Source: Doryteuthis pealeii
Taxonomy: Eukaryota; Mollusca; Cephalopoda; Myopsida; Loliginidae
Length of the DNA: 64,000 nt
Assembly: GCA_023376005.1 (NCBI GenBank)
Contig: CM042181.1
Span: 20,236,621 to 20,300,620 of the forward strand
Direction: 5' to 3'
Notes under the pieces: generated by a model
Told to the model about the DNA's origin: nothing
Databases searched by the model: none
The model's input: the letters and a program-made list of their open reading frames with translations, nothing else
Translations under genes and position numbers: made by a program
Shown: one piece after another, positions 20,651-32,059 of the stretch
Layout of the letters: the number at the start of each line of letters is the position of its first letter
Numbering within the stretch: position 1 is the stretch's first letter

Positions 20651-21490
20651 CCTCGGCGAGGTATTGCTTTACTGTTACAAAGTCGGTGTCGTATTTGGGA
20701 ATCATGGTTATGATCTGTTTCCCTTATAATTTGAGAACATCCCAAAATTCTTTCGTTAGTAGACCGACTGCTACTTCTTAATTGTTGTCCTCCAAGGAAA
20801 GATGGGAGGCTAGTTGCAGTGCATAGCCAGTAAGGTATCCCTTTAGAATAGCTAATTTGGCCTTTCCAGAATTTATTGGGTTAGTACATTGTTGAAGCGT
20901 ACAATAAAATTCTTCAATTCAAATTAATCCCACTAAACATGGCACACTGGAGTTTGGGTACTGAAAAAGAAGGTAAACTTGCTTGACGATTCTCTATATT
21001 TGTCAAGTCGAAAAATGTCTCGTCCAATTCAGCGAGTGTGCAGTTCTTAGAAGTCCTAAAATCAAATTTGTGTCGTAGTTCAGTCATGAATCCACATTCC
21101 TCCAAGCTTTGCTCTGCCTTTGCTGCGTAACATTGGAGTCCTTGAGGAGCTCTGCATTCTTTGCATTTTCAGCTATGAGAGAAGCTTCTTTTTTAGGAGA
21201 TAGTAGTGGGTCTGGCATCTTTTTGGGCTGAGATAATTCTTCTGTGCCCATAATTAGGTTTTTGGCCAGGCATTCAGGCCGGATGTTTTCTTTTTTCAGC
21301 AATATTTGGGGATGGGGGGAGACACCAAACTCTCCCTCCTTCAAAGAGTCCTCACGACAAATTTGTCTCATTTTTTGGTATAATTTGTCAATCCTGCCAA
21401 AGTCGTCTTTTATTGTTTTCCATTCTTCGAACAGAACGTAGGCACCTAAATACATCTGCTCCAATAACTCCACTGTTCTTAAAATGTTCT
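20651..21490 (-). pseudogene. BEL/Pao-like Gag, copy 3 (longest in left arm)
   Basis: Minus-strand order: VELLEQMYLGAYVLFEEWK, DDFGRIDKLYQKMRQICRED, ENIRPECLAKNLIMGTEEL, PKKMPDPLLSPKKEASLIAE, then (frameshift) LEECGFMTELRHKFDFR, LPSFSVPKLQCAMFSGIN, and the DUF1759-like core to about 20760. No CCHC or protease follows; the LTR-start block follows instead. Several single-base frameshifts break it. Confidence 0.6.
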
Positions 21491-21579
21491 CTTCTAACCA
21501 TCCTTTGGCCCACCCTCTGGCGACCCGTGATGCTTAAGGATAGGGCCCAGGTGGATGAGCAGTTCATGACATGCAATAC

Positions 21580-21589
21580 TCCACTTTGG

Positions 21590-21629
<40 letters not shown>

Positions 21630-22025
21630 TGTGTGAACAAAATTATTATTAAGACAATCAGGAATATTTCTTGTATGTTGTTTAATCTCAACTAGTTTCG
21701 ACCTTCGGTCATCTTGAGGAGAAAATTTCTTATTTGAAGAAATTGTTGATACATTATTAGAAAGGGAGCATTATAGAAGAGTTATAAATGTTCAAGTGTT
21801 ATAGTGGGTTTAACATGCTGTTAAAATCCGGGTAGGCGAGTGTGTTGATAGTAGCATGTTCATTTGTTCGTGAAGACCTCTATGAGGTAGTTTGTTTTTT
21901 AGATGCTCTTATATATGTGAGTGAGGGGTTCATGGGCGTGTGTGTATGACTGTATGTGTATGTATATGACTTATGTGTATACATATACTGTGTGGGTGTG
22001 GGCGCGTGTCTGTATCACGGTATAT

Positions 22026-22075
<50 letters not shown>

Positions 22076-22120
22076 CTAATCTACAGACGGCGGTTTTTAC
22101 CCTCATCAGTGCAGCTATAC
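21580..22120 (-). mobile_element. Penelope-like terminal segment, left arm
   Basis: The minus strand reads, 5' to 3', a degenerate hammerhead motif (22115-22081), TA repeats, a CGTGTGTGTATGAC region, and a hairpin GACC-GAA-GGTC followed by GAAACTAGTTGAGATT (about 21700), ending GTGTGAACAAAA before a TA tract. The same segment is in the right arm and, attached to a GIY-YIG-type coding end, at 30948-31695. It is inserted in the BEL-like gag linker, which resumes at about 22160. Confidence 0.65.
22081..22115 (-). ncRNA. Broken hammerhead ribozyme
   Basis: The minus strand keeps stem I (CTGCA/TGTAG), CTGATGA and a GTC site, but the stem II/GAAA region reads GGGTAAAAACCGCC, so the essential GAAA box is lost. 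It is the inverted-repeat partner of the intact ribozyme at 56763-56803. Confidence 0.7.
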
Positions 22121-22159
22121 TTATATATATTTCTTTATTTGCTGAGTATTTTCTTCCTC

Positions 22160-22740
22160 ATCGGAGTCCTTGAGGAACTCTGCATCTTTGCATTTTCAGC
22201 TATGAGAGAAGCTTTTTTTTTTTTTTTTTTTTTAGGAGATAGTAGTGGGTCTGGCATCTTTTTGGGCTAAACACCAAACTCTCCCTCCTTCATAGAGTCC
22301 TCACGACAAATTTGTCTCATTTTTTGGTATAATTTGTCAAATCTGCCAAGTCGTTTTTTATTCTTTTCCTTTCTTCGACAAGACGTAGGCACATAGAGAC
22401 GTATTCTCCAACAACTCCACTATTCTTAAAATTCTGAAAGTCCCGCCCGTGATATGAAAAGGGGCCACCCATTCAGAAATAGAGGGGGGGGGGTTGACAA
22501 TACTCTATGCAACCTCATAGATTACGCAACATGACCTCGTTGAGGTATTGCTTTACTGTTACAAAGTCGGTGTCGTATTTGGGAATCATGGTTATGATCT
22601 GTTTCCCTTATAATTTGAGGAACATCCCAAAATTCTTTCGTTAGTAGACCGACCGCTACTTTTTGTTGAGATTTGTGTTAATCTTCTAGACACAAATTTG
22701 TTTTGTTTGTATAGTATCGAATTCATTTCGTAGTTCATTT
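22160..22740 (-). pseudogene. BEL/Pao-like Gag fragments, copy 4
   Basis: On the minus strand: LTR start (about 22532), SEERKRIKNDL-type N-part, CREDSMKEGEFGV, then the MPDPLLSPKK linker and an expanded poly-A (T-run on plus at 22207-22232). It mirrors 56160-56720. Confidence 0.6.
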
Positions 22741-22929
22741 CTTAAGTCTACATTCCTCCAAGATTTGCTCCGCTTTTGTACAAATGGCCTTTATTTTATC
22801 GTTTAAGAAACATATTTCTCTTTGTTTGCCTTTAATCATCTCCTCTTCTTCTGCAGAGGCTCTTTTCTTCAACCAATGTCTTTTTCCCAACATTTGTATG
22901 TTAAAAATGTTGGCCGTGGGTGGCGACAC
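22735..22929 (-). pseudogene. Gag coiled-coil piece
   Basis: A 64-residue frame with EEEEMIKGKQREICFLNDKI and CTKAEQILEECRLKK: a charged heptad-like segment that in other copies (38757-39000) precedes the DUF1759-type core. Its 5' end is fused to R1 sequence, so the first residues are not native. Confidence 0.55.
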
Positions 22930-23440
22930 GTGATACTTAAGGATAGAACCCAGGTAGATGAGCAGTTCATGACTTGCAATACTCCACTTTGGCCCTATCT
23001 TGGGCTAGACGGGTGGTCGGAGAGGTCCACTCCGATCAATTGGCTAGTCACATCAAGCCATAACACCTATATGATTTTCCCAACCCTATTGCCCTTATGG
23101 CAAGCCTCAACCCCTTTTTTATCATATGGGTGCGAGAAGGCGGTGACTGAGGGTCTAGATGTCCTGGAAATGACGTTAAATTTTATCTGATGGTGAGGTT
23201 CCAGTTTAGGAGGTTTGGGGGAATGTGGAGCACCCCTTCATCACCATTGCTCCCTGGTCCACTCTGACCCGGAGTGGTAGTACCTGTTAGGGTCCCATCT
23301 ATGGATTAAATAGAAAAACATGAGTTGATAAACAAAATTGTATTATCCATTAAGAATTGATTTATTTCAAAACTTTATCGGCATTAAATAACCCACTGAG
23401 GTTGATATGCCGTAAAACAAAATCAAATCAAATAAATTTG
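22930..23440 (+). repeat. R1 repeat, left-arm copy
   Basis: Runs from GGCGACACGTGATACTTAAG to the tail GGTTGATATGCCGTAAAACA. It lies between the Gag coiled coil and the gypsy protease. The same R1 sits at the mirrored place in the right arm, so the insertion predates the inverted duplication. Confidence 0.75.
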
Positions 23441-23444
23441 AGTG

Positions 23445-24290
23445 TCACTTTGCCATACTTTTTAAGGATGTCCTTTCCTATGACAACGTCGATAAATAGG
23501 TCTTGTATCACCTCCACTATCGAGCCAGATGTGGTCTCGTCATTTACTGATATATCCACTATTGTTTCACCAACAATTTGTGCATGTTGATTAGAATCTG
23601 CCAGAGCTATTTTCTTTTGTTTTGGTATAATGAAAAGTTTTAATTTTTTGCGGTACTTTTATTAATGAAGGTACCCACACTACAGGAGTCTATCATTGAG
23701 TGGTAGAACCAAACTCTGATATCCAGGCTGAGTCCTCTCTGGTCTTCTCGTTGTCTTGAGTTATCTTGAGTCTTGTCCTAGTGTTCATCTTCCTCTTGTT
23801 CTTATTTATGGACACAAAGACATAGTGTAAACTTGACGTTTAAACTTACAGGATTTTAAACGCACTAATAACGTGGGCTTTTCGGGCCTGTGTTTGTTAT
23901 GTAAATTAACAGCGTTGATCCCAGGGGGCTATTCCCCCCCCCCAGGCAATACATGATTGTTGTTTGTGAGTGCTCCTATAATAAGTTTGTCTCCAGGTCC
24001 ATTAACATTTCAGTGTCACTTTTGCCATACTTTTTAAGGATATCCTTTCCTATAATAACGTTGATAATAGGTATCACCTCCACTATCATGCCAGAATGTG
24101 TCTCGTCATTTACTGATATATCCACTATTGTTTTCACCAACATTTCTGTATGTTGATTAGCATCATATTTTGTTTTGGTATAATGAAAATATTTAATTTT
24201 TTTGCGGTACTTTTATCAATGAAGGTACCACACTACCGGAGTCATTGCATTTATGATGTTCCCATTGATTTTGCAATTTGTTAGGGTTAC
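23445..24290 (-). pseudogene. Ty3/gypsy protease, two copies (G3, left arm)
   Basis: On the minus strand two partial proteases occur in tandem. One (about 24250-23990) has DSGSVGTFIDKSTAKK-like sequence, with a frameshift. The other (23690-23445) is similar and contains VDISVNDETTSGSIVEVIQ and DVVIGKDILKKYGKVTLK. Between them are a CAGGCAATA-family fragment (23905-23955) and a TGTCCATAAATAAGAAC...GGACTCAGCCTGG leader-like block. The catalytic motif is Asp-Ser-Gly/Cys-Ser; the copy at 23690 reads DSCSV, a Gly-to-Cys change. Confidence 0.65.
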
Positions 24291-25790
24291 ATCTTTTGCT
24301 TTGGTTCTTAGTCAAGCGCACTCCGGGGTGTCAGTATCATAAAGTGCAGCCGTCACTACACTAGATCTACAGACTTTAGCCCAATGACCTCTTTTATTGC
24401 ATTTTTTTGCATTCAGCGTTACGGGCTGGACATTGGTAGCGCGGATGACGTGGGTTTCCACAGAAGAAGCAAGTATTCTGGGTTATTTTGTTTTTATCAT
24501 CGCTAAGTTGTCAACTTTTTCTTGTGGAGGAAGAATGGAGGTGGTAATCTCTTACCTTGTTCATCCTCCTCTGCTTGTTTCTCTGCGTTTCAAATGACCT
24601 GGCTAGATCTTTTGCCTCTTGATACGACAAGAAGGGCTTTTCGAGCAGTCGTTGTCTTATGGCCGTCGAAGTAATGCCATGAATGAATGCGTCTCGCATA
24701 TACTCTTGTTTGCTTTCTTCAGCTGTTACAGCTCGGAAGTTGCAGGCTTTTGCTTGAATCTCCAACTGTTGTGAGAAGCTATTTATGTTTTGTGCGGTTT
24801 GTTGTTGTTTCATAGTTATGAGGCGATGCCGGTTTGTAGATAACATTAGTAGGTATAATATCTATGTTATCAACTTTCCCTTGGAGGAAGCATGGGGGGC
24901 GGTAATTATCTGACCTTGTTCATCCTCCTCTGCTTGTTCAAAATGACCTGGCTACGTCTTTTGCCTCTTGATACGACAAGGAGCGCTTTTCTAGTAGTCA
25001 TTAGTCATTGTCTTATGGCCGTCAAATTAATGCCATGAATGAATGCGTCTCGCATGTAGTCTTGTTTGTTTTCTTCCGTTACTACACTGGATCTACAGAC
25101 TTTGGCCCAATGTCCTCTTTTATTGCATTCAGTGTTACGGGCTGGACATAGGTAGCGCAGATGACGTGGGTTTCCACAGAAGAAGCAAGTATTCTGGGTA
25201 TTTTGTTTTATAATAGCTGTGTTATCAACTTTTTCTTGTGGAGGAAGCATGGAGGCGGTAATTATCTTACCTTGTTCATCCTCCTCTGCTTGTTCAAATG
25301 ACCCGGCTAGGTCTTTTGCCTCTTGAGACGACAAGGAGGACTTTTCTAGTAGTCATTAGTCGTTGTCTTATGGCCGTCGAAGTAATGCATGAATGTGCGT
25401 CTCGCATGTATTCTTGTTTGTTTTCTTCTGCCGTTGAAAATTGCAGGTTTTTGCCTGAATCTCCAACTGTTGTGAGAAACTATCTGTTGTTTGCGCTGGT
25501 TGTTGCTTCATAGTTATGAGGCGGTGCGGTTGTAAATGACGTTAGTAGGTTTTACGTAGACCGCTTCCAGTGTCTTCATGGCAGAATTAAAATCCTCGGA
25601 GTCACTAATATTTTGTAAACTCCAGCCGAAATGTTGTTTACCATTGCAAAGAAGTTCTTTTGGTCATTTTTCCATTTCATTATTTTCGTTGACTGTGCTC
25701 AGATAGTTGTTGAACGTTAGTCTCCGGTGCTTAAAGAGTTTCTCCGAGTTGGGGGCTGTAGGGTCTGTCGGATCTCTCTGGGCGCCGTAG
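24290..25790 (-). pseudogene. Ty3/gypsy Gag, duplicated (G3, left arm)
   Basis: Downstream of the LTR (25807-26026), the minus strand encodes Gag with a FFAMVNNISAGVYKIISD-like start, then SFSQQLEIQAKACNFRAV, MRDAFIHGITSTAIRQRL and two CCHC knuckles (CFFCGNPRHLRYLC; the second is damaged in the copy at 25005-25334). The Gag C-part is present twice in tandem (25334-25005 and 24846-24290). Frameshifts break both; the right-arm copy at 54081-54581 stays open through both knuckles. Confidence 0.75.
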
Positions 25791-25806
25791 TCTGTTGTTT
25801 GAAAAT

Positions 25807-26026
25807 TGTTTGATATTAAAATTGTTATGAAAAGTAGTGAGTATAGAAGTAAAGAAATATGAAACAGATAAACTGTTTATATAGGTTTTAATATCAAACA
25901 ATTACACACGTCGTACTTATACAAAGATGTCTGTGTTTATGTTTCACTTGTACCCCTGGCGGGCAGGGTAGATAATTCAATTTCAGGTTAGTCAAAGGGA
26001 AGTAACTATTTATTTAATTTATAACA
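25807..26026 (-). mobile_element. LTR of gypsy G3, left arm
   Basis: About 220 bases, TG...CA on the minus strand (TGTTATAAATTAAATA ... ATCAAACA). A GGCGCC-containing primer-site-like stretch (GACTACGGCGCCCAGAGAG) lies shortly downstream. An insert with a duplicated ATTGTT/TTTCAAACAA lies between LTR end and primer site compared with the right arm. Upstream is an A-run followed by GGGGGGTGGGAAAT. Confidence 0.7.
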
Positions 26027-26039
26027 ATTTCCCACCCCC

Positions 26040-26797
26040 CTTTTTTTTTTTTTTTAATTTGTTTGTCATTCAACAAGTTACGAAAAATTCCTTTTTTTTT
26101 TTTTTTTTTTTTTTTTTCCAAATTTTCGGCACTCGTTTCTGAATGGAACATTTTAGGATTGGTTACTTAGCGTAAGAATTCCACAGGGAAACAAATCTTC
26201 AAAAAACAAATTTAAAAGAAAAACAGAAGAATTCTTACACCAAGTAATAAAACTTAGCGTAAGAATTTTTTTTTCTTGAAGTTCGCTCCCACTTGAAGAG
26301 AATGTTGATTTTGTTTTTTGTCAAGACTACTCAGCGGTTTATCTTGTCCCTATTCTTTCCAGTTTTTGCTCACAATTTTGTCTTTGAATGTGATATTCCT
26401 CATCAAACTCTATCAGAAAATCATATTACTTTGGCACTTAGCACGAAATTGGCCATTTTTGCCCAGTCTCAGGGGGGTTATCAAGCCTCAAAAGGCACCT
26501 AAAAACATAGCAACCCCTTGTAATTCCGTTAAGTTCACCATCCGCCGATAGAATTTGTTTTATTTATTTTTTATTTTTTTAAATTTCTTCTTTCCTTCTC
26601 ATACACTGGGCCTGTAGGCAATAATTTAGCAGCCAGCCATGGTCCGAGAATAAGGTGAGGGGGAGGTTCACCGTAGTCTTTTTATGAGTGAAGGGAGACG
26701 AACGAGGTGTCTTTTTTTTTTTTTTCTTTGAAATTGACAATTGCTTTTACTGACTCAAACAAGTGTTTTCTTTTATCTTGTCCGAGTTTGATTGAAC

Positions 26798-26857
<60 letters not shown>

Positions 26858-27025
26858 AACATTAGTTTAGTGAATATTTGCTGTGGTCAACCTTTTAGGC
26901 TTGGTTACTTGGCATAAGAATTCTTTCTATTTTTTAAAATCATATGTCAATCGGTCAACCGCCATTTTATTAACCATTACACATCTTTTAAAGCTATTTA
27001 TCGTAAAAATACTGCAATAAAACTT
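26040..27025. other. Non-coding part of the left arm
   Basis: AT-rich with long T-runs (26094-26117 and 26803-26850). A 26290-26550 block (AATGTTGATTTTGTTTTTTG ... ACCATCCGCC) is well conserved with the other arm but shows no protein family on either strand. Confidence 0.5.
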
Positions 27026-27029
27026 TTAA

Positions 27030-27355
27030 CATGAGTAGCAAAAAATTTCCAAGATGGGCAAAAAAAAAAATTCAAAGATGGCGCAAAAAAAAAAGAAAAT
27101 TCAAAGATAGCGCAAAAAAAAAAAATTAAAAGAGGCGCAAAAAAAAAAAAACGAAAGTTCAAGATGGCGCCAAAAAAAAAAAAAGAAAATTCAAAGATGG
27201 CAACCAAAAAAAAAGAAATTAATCAAAAAATGGCGCAAAAAAAAAAACAAATTCAAAGATGGCGCAAAAAAAAAGAATCAAAAGATGGCACCAAAAAAAA
27301 AACAAATTCAAAGATGGCACCAAAAAAAGAAACAAAATTCAAAGATGGTGCCAAA
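27030..27355 (+). repeat. A-rich minisatellite (AAATTCAAAGATGGCGCCA)
   Basis: About eleven units of 27-32 bases with an A-run of 7-13, ATTCAAAGATGG and GCGCCA or GCACCA. The mirrored array is at 51485-51800. Translations rich in Met-Ala-Pro-Lys-Lys are a consequence of the unit. Confidence 0.85.
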
Positions 27356-28035
27356 AACCTTTTTATTATTTCCCTCACAAACTAGCTGGCAATTTACAAA
27401 TTACGAAAAACACACCATTTAATCAATCATTGCTAAAGAATGCCAGCCTGTGATTGGTTGGTTGATAACGAGGCTCATAGAACAGGAACAATAACCCTAC
27501 CTCAGATAATTTTTAATCAGTGCTCAAATTTAACATCTTTATCATTTTCTAATTTTGAAAGTAATCTAGCCCGAATATGTGCTTCGGACGTATGTCATTC
27601 AACAAGTTATGAAAATTTTTTTCTCTTCCAAATTTTTAACACACATTCCAGAATGATTTTTCTTTGTGGACCTGAAATCTTTTAGGCGTTATTAATTGGT
27701 GTAAGGAAAATTATTTTTCTTATCTGTTTGAGTTCTGCTGCTATCATTATACCTCTATTCTCCTGTTATTTGCTGTGTCTATCACTTTATTGTTTCAGCT
27801 TTTTACCAATTCCTACTGAATAAAAGACTTTTAAACTCTAACCCACAGTTATTTGTGCTTTTTTTTTTCTGTAGAAAGGTTTAATCTACACGTATTGACA
27901 GGCAGCTTAGTACTCCTTGACAGGATAAAGCTGTAACTAGGAGGCGTGATAGCATCTAATGTAATAATAAGTTCGCATATATCAGTGCTCCACTGTTGTT
28001 TTTTGGACAGAATTACTCAACAAGTTGTCGCTATT
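27356..28035. other. Left arm, non-coding, with a repeated LTR-like block
   Basis: The segment at 27770-27960 (TATTGTTTCAGCTTTTTACC ... CTAGGAGGCGTGATAGCATC) recurs in opposite orientation at 29398-29545. The two copies are inverted within the arm. No coding function is seen. Confidence 0.5.
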
Positions 28036-28039
28036 CTTT

Positions 28040-28446
28040 AGATCCCGTCAGCCGATTCCCCTCTTGAGGGGTTGCCTCAGGCGCTAGGCAATAAACCCAG
28101 CCTGCCCTTTAAAATCAGAGGGGGACAGGTATTGCCTGGAGGGATAGTCCCTGGGATCGACGCTATTAATTTAACATGACATCAACGCCGCTTGGGTAAC
28201 TGGAAGTTTTCTGCGATTATTTATAATCGGTATTCACGTTCATACCCCATTTGTTGGGTTGGACACAAGGTCTCCGTTTTTACGTGGGCAAACAAAAATT
28301 GCGTCGATCCGCCGTCGACATTCCGTCTCAATGGAATTGCCCGCTCTCAGGCGCTGGGCAATAAACCGTCAGTCCTGCCTTTAACATCAAGGGGGCAGGT
28401 ATTGCCTGGGGGGATAGTTCCTGGGTTCGACGCTATTAATTGTACT
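28040..28446 (+). repeat. Two direct copies of the CAGGCAATA-family repeat
   Basis: Copies at 28040-28175 and 28305-28446 share GGCGCTRGGCAATAAACC, GGGGRCAGGTATTGCCTGG and GACGCTATTAATT. Between them is a TTGGACACAAGGTCTCCG block also seen in the mirrored arm and, diverged, at 13650-13735. Confidence 0.7.
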
Positions 28447-29397
28447 TAACCGATCAAACTTTTGTTCACAATTTTTTCTCTCTTCTCAACAGTCTTATAT
28501 TACTTGTAATTATTTCTTTATCGGCTGACCTTTGACGGCTGTGAAAAACTAAAACTGAAAAGTTTGGGGTATTTCCGTTGAAAGAATTTACTTTTGTTGA
28601 TCCTCAATTCATTGGATTTCCACTACCGATATCAAGCCCCTCCCCCCTGATTTCTTGACGATGGCTTTTGTAAGAATTTCCTTGTTTTCTAATCTTAAGT
28701 AGCTTGCACTAATTAACGAGCAGTACTGGAGTTATGGGTCTAGATCATAAAGTGATAATTCTTTGAGGATACTCAAAGCACCACGGTTTCGAAAAATAAT
28801 TTCATGATTTTTGTTTAAATTTAATTGTGCTATTGGGTCCAAAAAATGGAATCTCTTTCTAAAGTCTTATATTCTAGTAAATATTAGTCTTTATCGCGCT
28901 ACCTTTGAAAACGGTCGGAAAACTAAAACGGAAAAGTTTTGGTATTTCCGTTGATAGAATTTGTATTTTGTCAATCTCAACTCAATTGGATTTTCAAAGC
29001 ACAACTTAAGAATAATTTCAAATATTTGGTTTAAATTTAATTTGCTATTTTCCACTGTTGTCTCAAAAAATGGAATCTCAAACCTAACTGAACATTAACG
29101 ATTGCTTGTAGATAGCCAGCCACCATCCCAGCATCTTTTTTTTGGACCTCGGCTGGTTTGAGAGTGTATGGTTTCATTGCACTCTCACAATTCTTTGCAT
29201 TTCTAACCAACCACATTTGGAACAAGCCCTTAAATTCTGAAAGGTTGGGATAACAGTTGCTTGCGTCATCTCATGCAACTTAAATCATTTCCGAACGAAT
29301 CATATCATCAACGATACAAGTTTTGCCACTGAGACAATCCTGTCATTTTATTAATTTTAAAAAATATTACATGGATGCTATCACACAGCCTCCTAGT
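28447..29397. other. Left arm, duplicated non-coding block
   Basis: Two direct copies, about 28490-28640 and 28855-29000, share GAAAACTAAAACNGAAAAGT and GGTATTTCCGTTGA. No open frame of interest. The mirrored pair lies at 49980-50470. Confidence 0.55.
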
Positions 29398-29644
29398 TCA
29401 ACAGCTTGTGTATCCTGTCCAAGGAGTACTAGCTGCCTTCAATACGTGTAGGTTAACCTTTCCGACAAAAAAAAGCAACAATAAGCCGTGGTAGAGTTTA
29501 GTCAGTTTTTCAGTAGGAATTGGTAAAAAAAGCTGAAACAATAAAGAAAAGACAATGACAGACACAGCAAATAACAGAGGTATATTAGAGGTATAATGAT
29601 AGCAGCAGAACTCAACGGACAAGGAGTAGTGATAGGGTTGCAGA

Positions 29645-29775
29645 CGAGTAAGGGAGATTTAAGCGCATAGTGGAGACCAAAACTCGTGGAGACCGTAGCT
29701 TTTGTTTGTTGGCTTGAGGCTTTCTTTTCTTGTGGTTTTATCCATAGTTTTACAGACTAGGCTCTTTTTAAACCT
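29645..29775 (-). pseudogene. Gypsy RT-RNase H connection fragment, left arm
   Basis: The minus strand resembles the WxWxxxxQxAFxxIKxxLxSxxVLVHY connection motif, degraded here by frameshifts. The cleaner mirror copy is at 49225-49352. Confidence 0.5.
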
Positions 29776-30453
29776 TGGGTAGTGCAACCAGTCGCTAGGA
29801 GAAGGAAAATTCTAATTTAAAGCACGCTGTTAAATATAGGTCCACTTGGTCACTATTAGAATAGGATCAGTTCCTAATTATGTGATCTATTTCACTAATT
29901 TTTAATAAGTTTTTTTTTTTTTTTGTTTTTTTTTAATTTTTTACTTTTTTTTTAAAAAAAGAGAAAAAATTTTTTGTCTCCAACATGGAAGTTCCACAAA
30001 GCAGACCTTCAAGTTAGGAGCATTTTTAATATCATTACCGTTAAATTGTTCTGTATAATCTAGCTTGTATTGATAGTTGGGTCTCAGGAGTCTGGGTAAT
30101 AAATATATTAACTGAGATATGTCAACCCTGAGTCTGCGTTATTGTATTGATTGGACCGCAGAACCACAATCCAGGGAACAGTGATTGTTCCAATTTGCTT
30201 AGGCGGATATAATCTGTTTCAATTCAATTTAAAAAAATCTTCAGAAAAGTCTATTGTAAAGGAAATTAGTGTAAACTAATAGGATGAGAATGACTAATAG
30301 GGATGTGCAAATACATAATCGTAATTTTATTTCCATTATCAGTGTGAAAACTTATTCAATGGAAGTGACGATTTTTTTTAGGTTAAACAGGCCGTATCGG
30401 GCCGCCAGGGTATACATTTTACATAATGTGTAACTATTAAATAAAAAAAACTC

Positions 30454-30484
<31 letters not shown>

Positions 30485-30638
30485 TCATTTCGTTGTAATC
30501 ATTTAAGAAAATCTAAGAATCAAATATTTTAATAATTTACGAGAACTACTATCAAACGCTTCGTCGAGTTTATTAGAAATTTTGGTCTATTAGGAAATTT
30601 TCTGAATTGGTTTTTTTCCCTTTCTTGGGAGTTTTTTT
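29776..30638. other. Inner end of left arm, AT-rich, no gene
   Basis: Contains T-runs at 29911-29940 and 30455-30478. Similarity to the right arm is traceable to about 30480. Confidence 0.5.
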
Positions 30639-30738
30639 NNNNNNNNNNNNNNNNNNNNNNNNNNNNNNNNNNNNNNNNNNNNNNNNNNNNNNNNNNNNNN
30701 NNNNNNNNNNNNNNNNNNNNNNNNNNNNNNNNNNNNNN
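30639..30738. other. Assembly gap, 100 N
   Basis: A run of exactly 100 N, a conventional placeholder for a gap of unknown size. Any translation across it is meaningless. Confidence 0.99.
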
Positions 30739-30940
30739 CAAGGACATAATATTCTCTAAATCGTGTAAGATCACATGTGAAGGGATGAATACTCTGTGTA
30801 TAAAGTTATGTAACATTTGAATATAGTTCTTAGTACGTTTCTCCCGCCCTTCTGTGTCGCTCATATTCTGCTAACCTTGTAATGAACTTGAAGAAAAATT
30901 AGCATTTAAAATGTATCCCATCATTATAGTCCACCCTGTA
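30739..30940 (+). pseudogene. Mariner-like element 3' end
   Basis: CAAGGACATAATATTC matches the codons just before the stop of the transposase at 59866, and the segment ends in the same terminal repeat, ATGTATCCCATCATTATAG...CCACCCTGTA. The rest is missing into the N-run. Confidence 0.7.
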
Positions 30941-30947
30941 TGTATAG

Positions 30948-31694
30948 GTGTGTGTAAAAAATACAGACTGTGATAAGCTCATTCCAATAGAACAACACTT
31001 CCGACTGGAGGATCACGATTTGAATAGAGACGCCAAGTTTACGCTCATTGAAAGAATTCTAACAAACACTGACACCAAAACGGTAATAGAGAGCCACGAA
31101 TACAGATGGATACAAACATTAAAAACCTTTTATCCATACGGCTTTAATCATAAAACAAGTCCTCTTTAACAGTGGATAATAAACCTGTCTACACCTACGA
31201 GGGTGGCTGAGGTCACCAAAATAAACAAACACTGACCACCACACATCAAACAAGCCACCCCTGACCCAATTAAAAATCTAGAAGTCACACGCACAGTACC
31301 GTGATACAGACACACGCCCACACCCACACAGTATATGTAAACACACACATACATATATACACATACAGTCATACACACAACGCCCATGAACCCCTCCCTC
31401 ACATATATAAGAGCATCTAAAAAACAAACTACCTCATAGAGGTTCTTCATGGAACAAATGAACATGCTACTATCAAACACACTTGCCTACCCGGATTTTA
31501 ACAGCATGTTAAACCCACTATAACACTTGAACATTTATAACTCTTCTATAATGCTCCCTTTCTAATAATGTATCAACAATTTCTTCAAATAAGAAATTTT
31601 CTCCTGAAGATGACCGAAGGTCGAAACTAGTTGAGATTAAACAACATACAAGAAATATTCCTGATTGTCTTAATAATAATTTTTGTTCACACTA

Positions 31695-31695
<1 letters not shown>
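30948..31695 (+). pseudogene. Penelope-like element 3' end with endonuclease C-terminus
   Basis: The open frame to 31169 encodes EQHFRLEDHDLNRDAKFTLI, ERILTNTD, and ESHEYRWIQTLKTFYPYGFN. The pattern HF...HDL...FTLIE...E..WI..L.TF.P.G.N is that of the end of the GIY-YIG endonuclease in Penelope-like retroelements. The non-coding end follows: ACACGCCCACACC, then GATGACCGAAGGTCGAAAC and GTTCACACT before a TA tract. The reverse transcriptase is absent. The same non-coding end is in both arms of the inverted repeat. Confidence 0.75.
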
Positions 31696-31754
<59 letters not shown>

Positions 31755-32058
31755 CATACATACATACATACACACACACACTATTCAGTTGTCTTTCAAT
31801 TGCTAAACCAGTTTGTTTATTTTCTAAAATCTTAAAATCAAAACATTTTGAAATAAGGGAACCAATTCTGTGCTCAGAATTCCTATTAGTAAATTGGGTC
31901 TTGGGCAAATAAAAAACGTCAAGTTTAAACTATGTCTTTGTGTCCATAAATAAGAACAAAGAGAAGATGAACACTAGGACAAGACTCAAGATAACTCAAG
32001 ACAACGAGAAGACCAGAGAGGACTCAGCCTGGATATCAGAGTTTGGTTCTACCACTTA
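31696..32058 (+). other. Microsatellite and leader-like block
   Basis: (TA)n and CATA/CACA repeats to about 31782, then ATTCAGTTGTCTTTCAATTG... and a 44-base segment (31888-31931) found inverted at 60160-60203. The block TGTCCATAAATAAGAACAAA...GACTCAGCCTGGATATC leads into the protease below; it is also at 55070-55200 and, reversed, at 23700-23830. Confidence 0.6.
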
Positions 32059-32059
32059 A

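Larger units (their letters stand above)
20460..30480 (+). repeat. Left arm of a ~10-kb inverted repeat
   Basis: The whole interval is present in reverse complement at 48690-58372. Matched anchors include 20640/58215, 21110/57720, 22929/55967, 25334/53560, 26502/52400, 27030/51790, 28446/50515, 29398/49620 and 30440/48700. The sum of paired coordinates drifts only from about 78,840 to 79,160, so the arms are colinear with about 300 bases of net indel difference. Similarity is high but not perfect, with many 1-base indels. The inner end lies about 160 bases from an N-run. Confidence 0.9.

Noticed and set aside
27164..27453. Met-Ala-Pro-Lys-Lys repeat proteins
   Set aside because: Arises from the A-rich minisatellite; frames change with A-run length between arms.
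31600..31640. Hammerhead at the GACCGAAGGTCGAAAC hairpin
   Set aside because: It has GATGA and GAAAC but lacks the CT of CTGATGA and a paired GTC site; treated as a Penelope-like terminal hairpin only.
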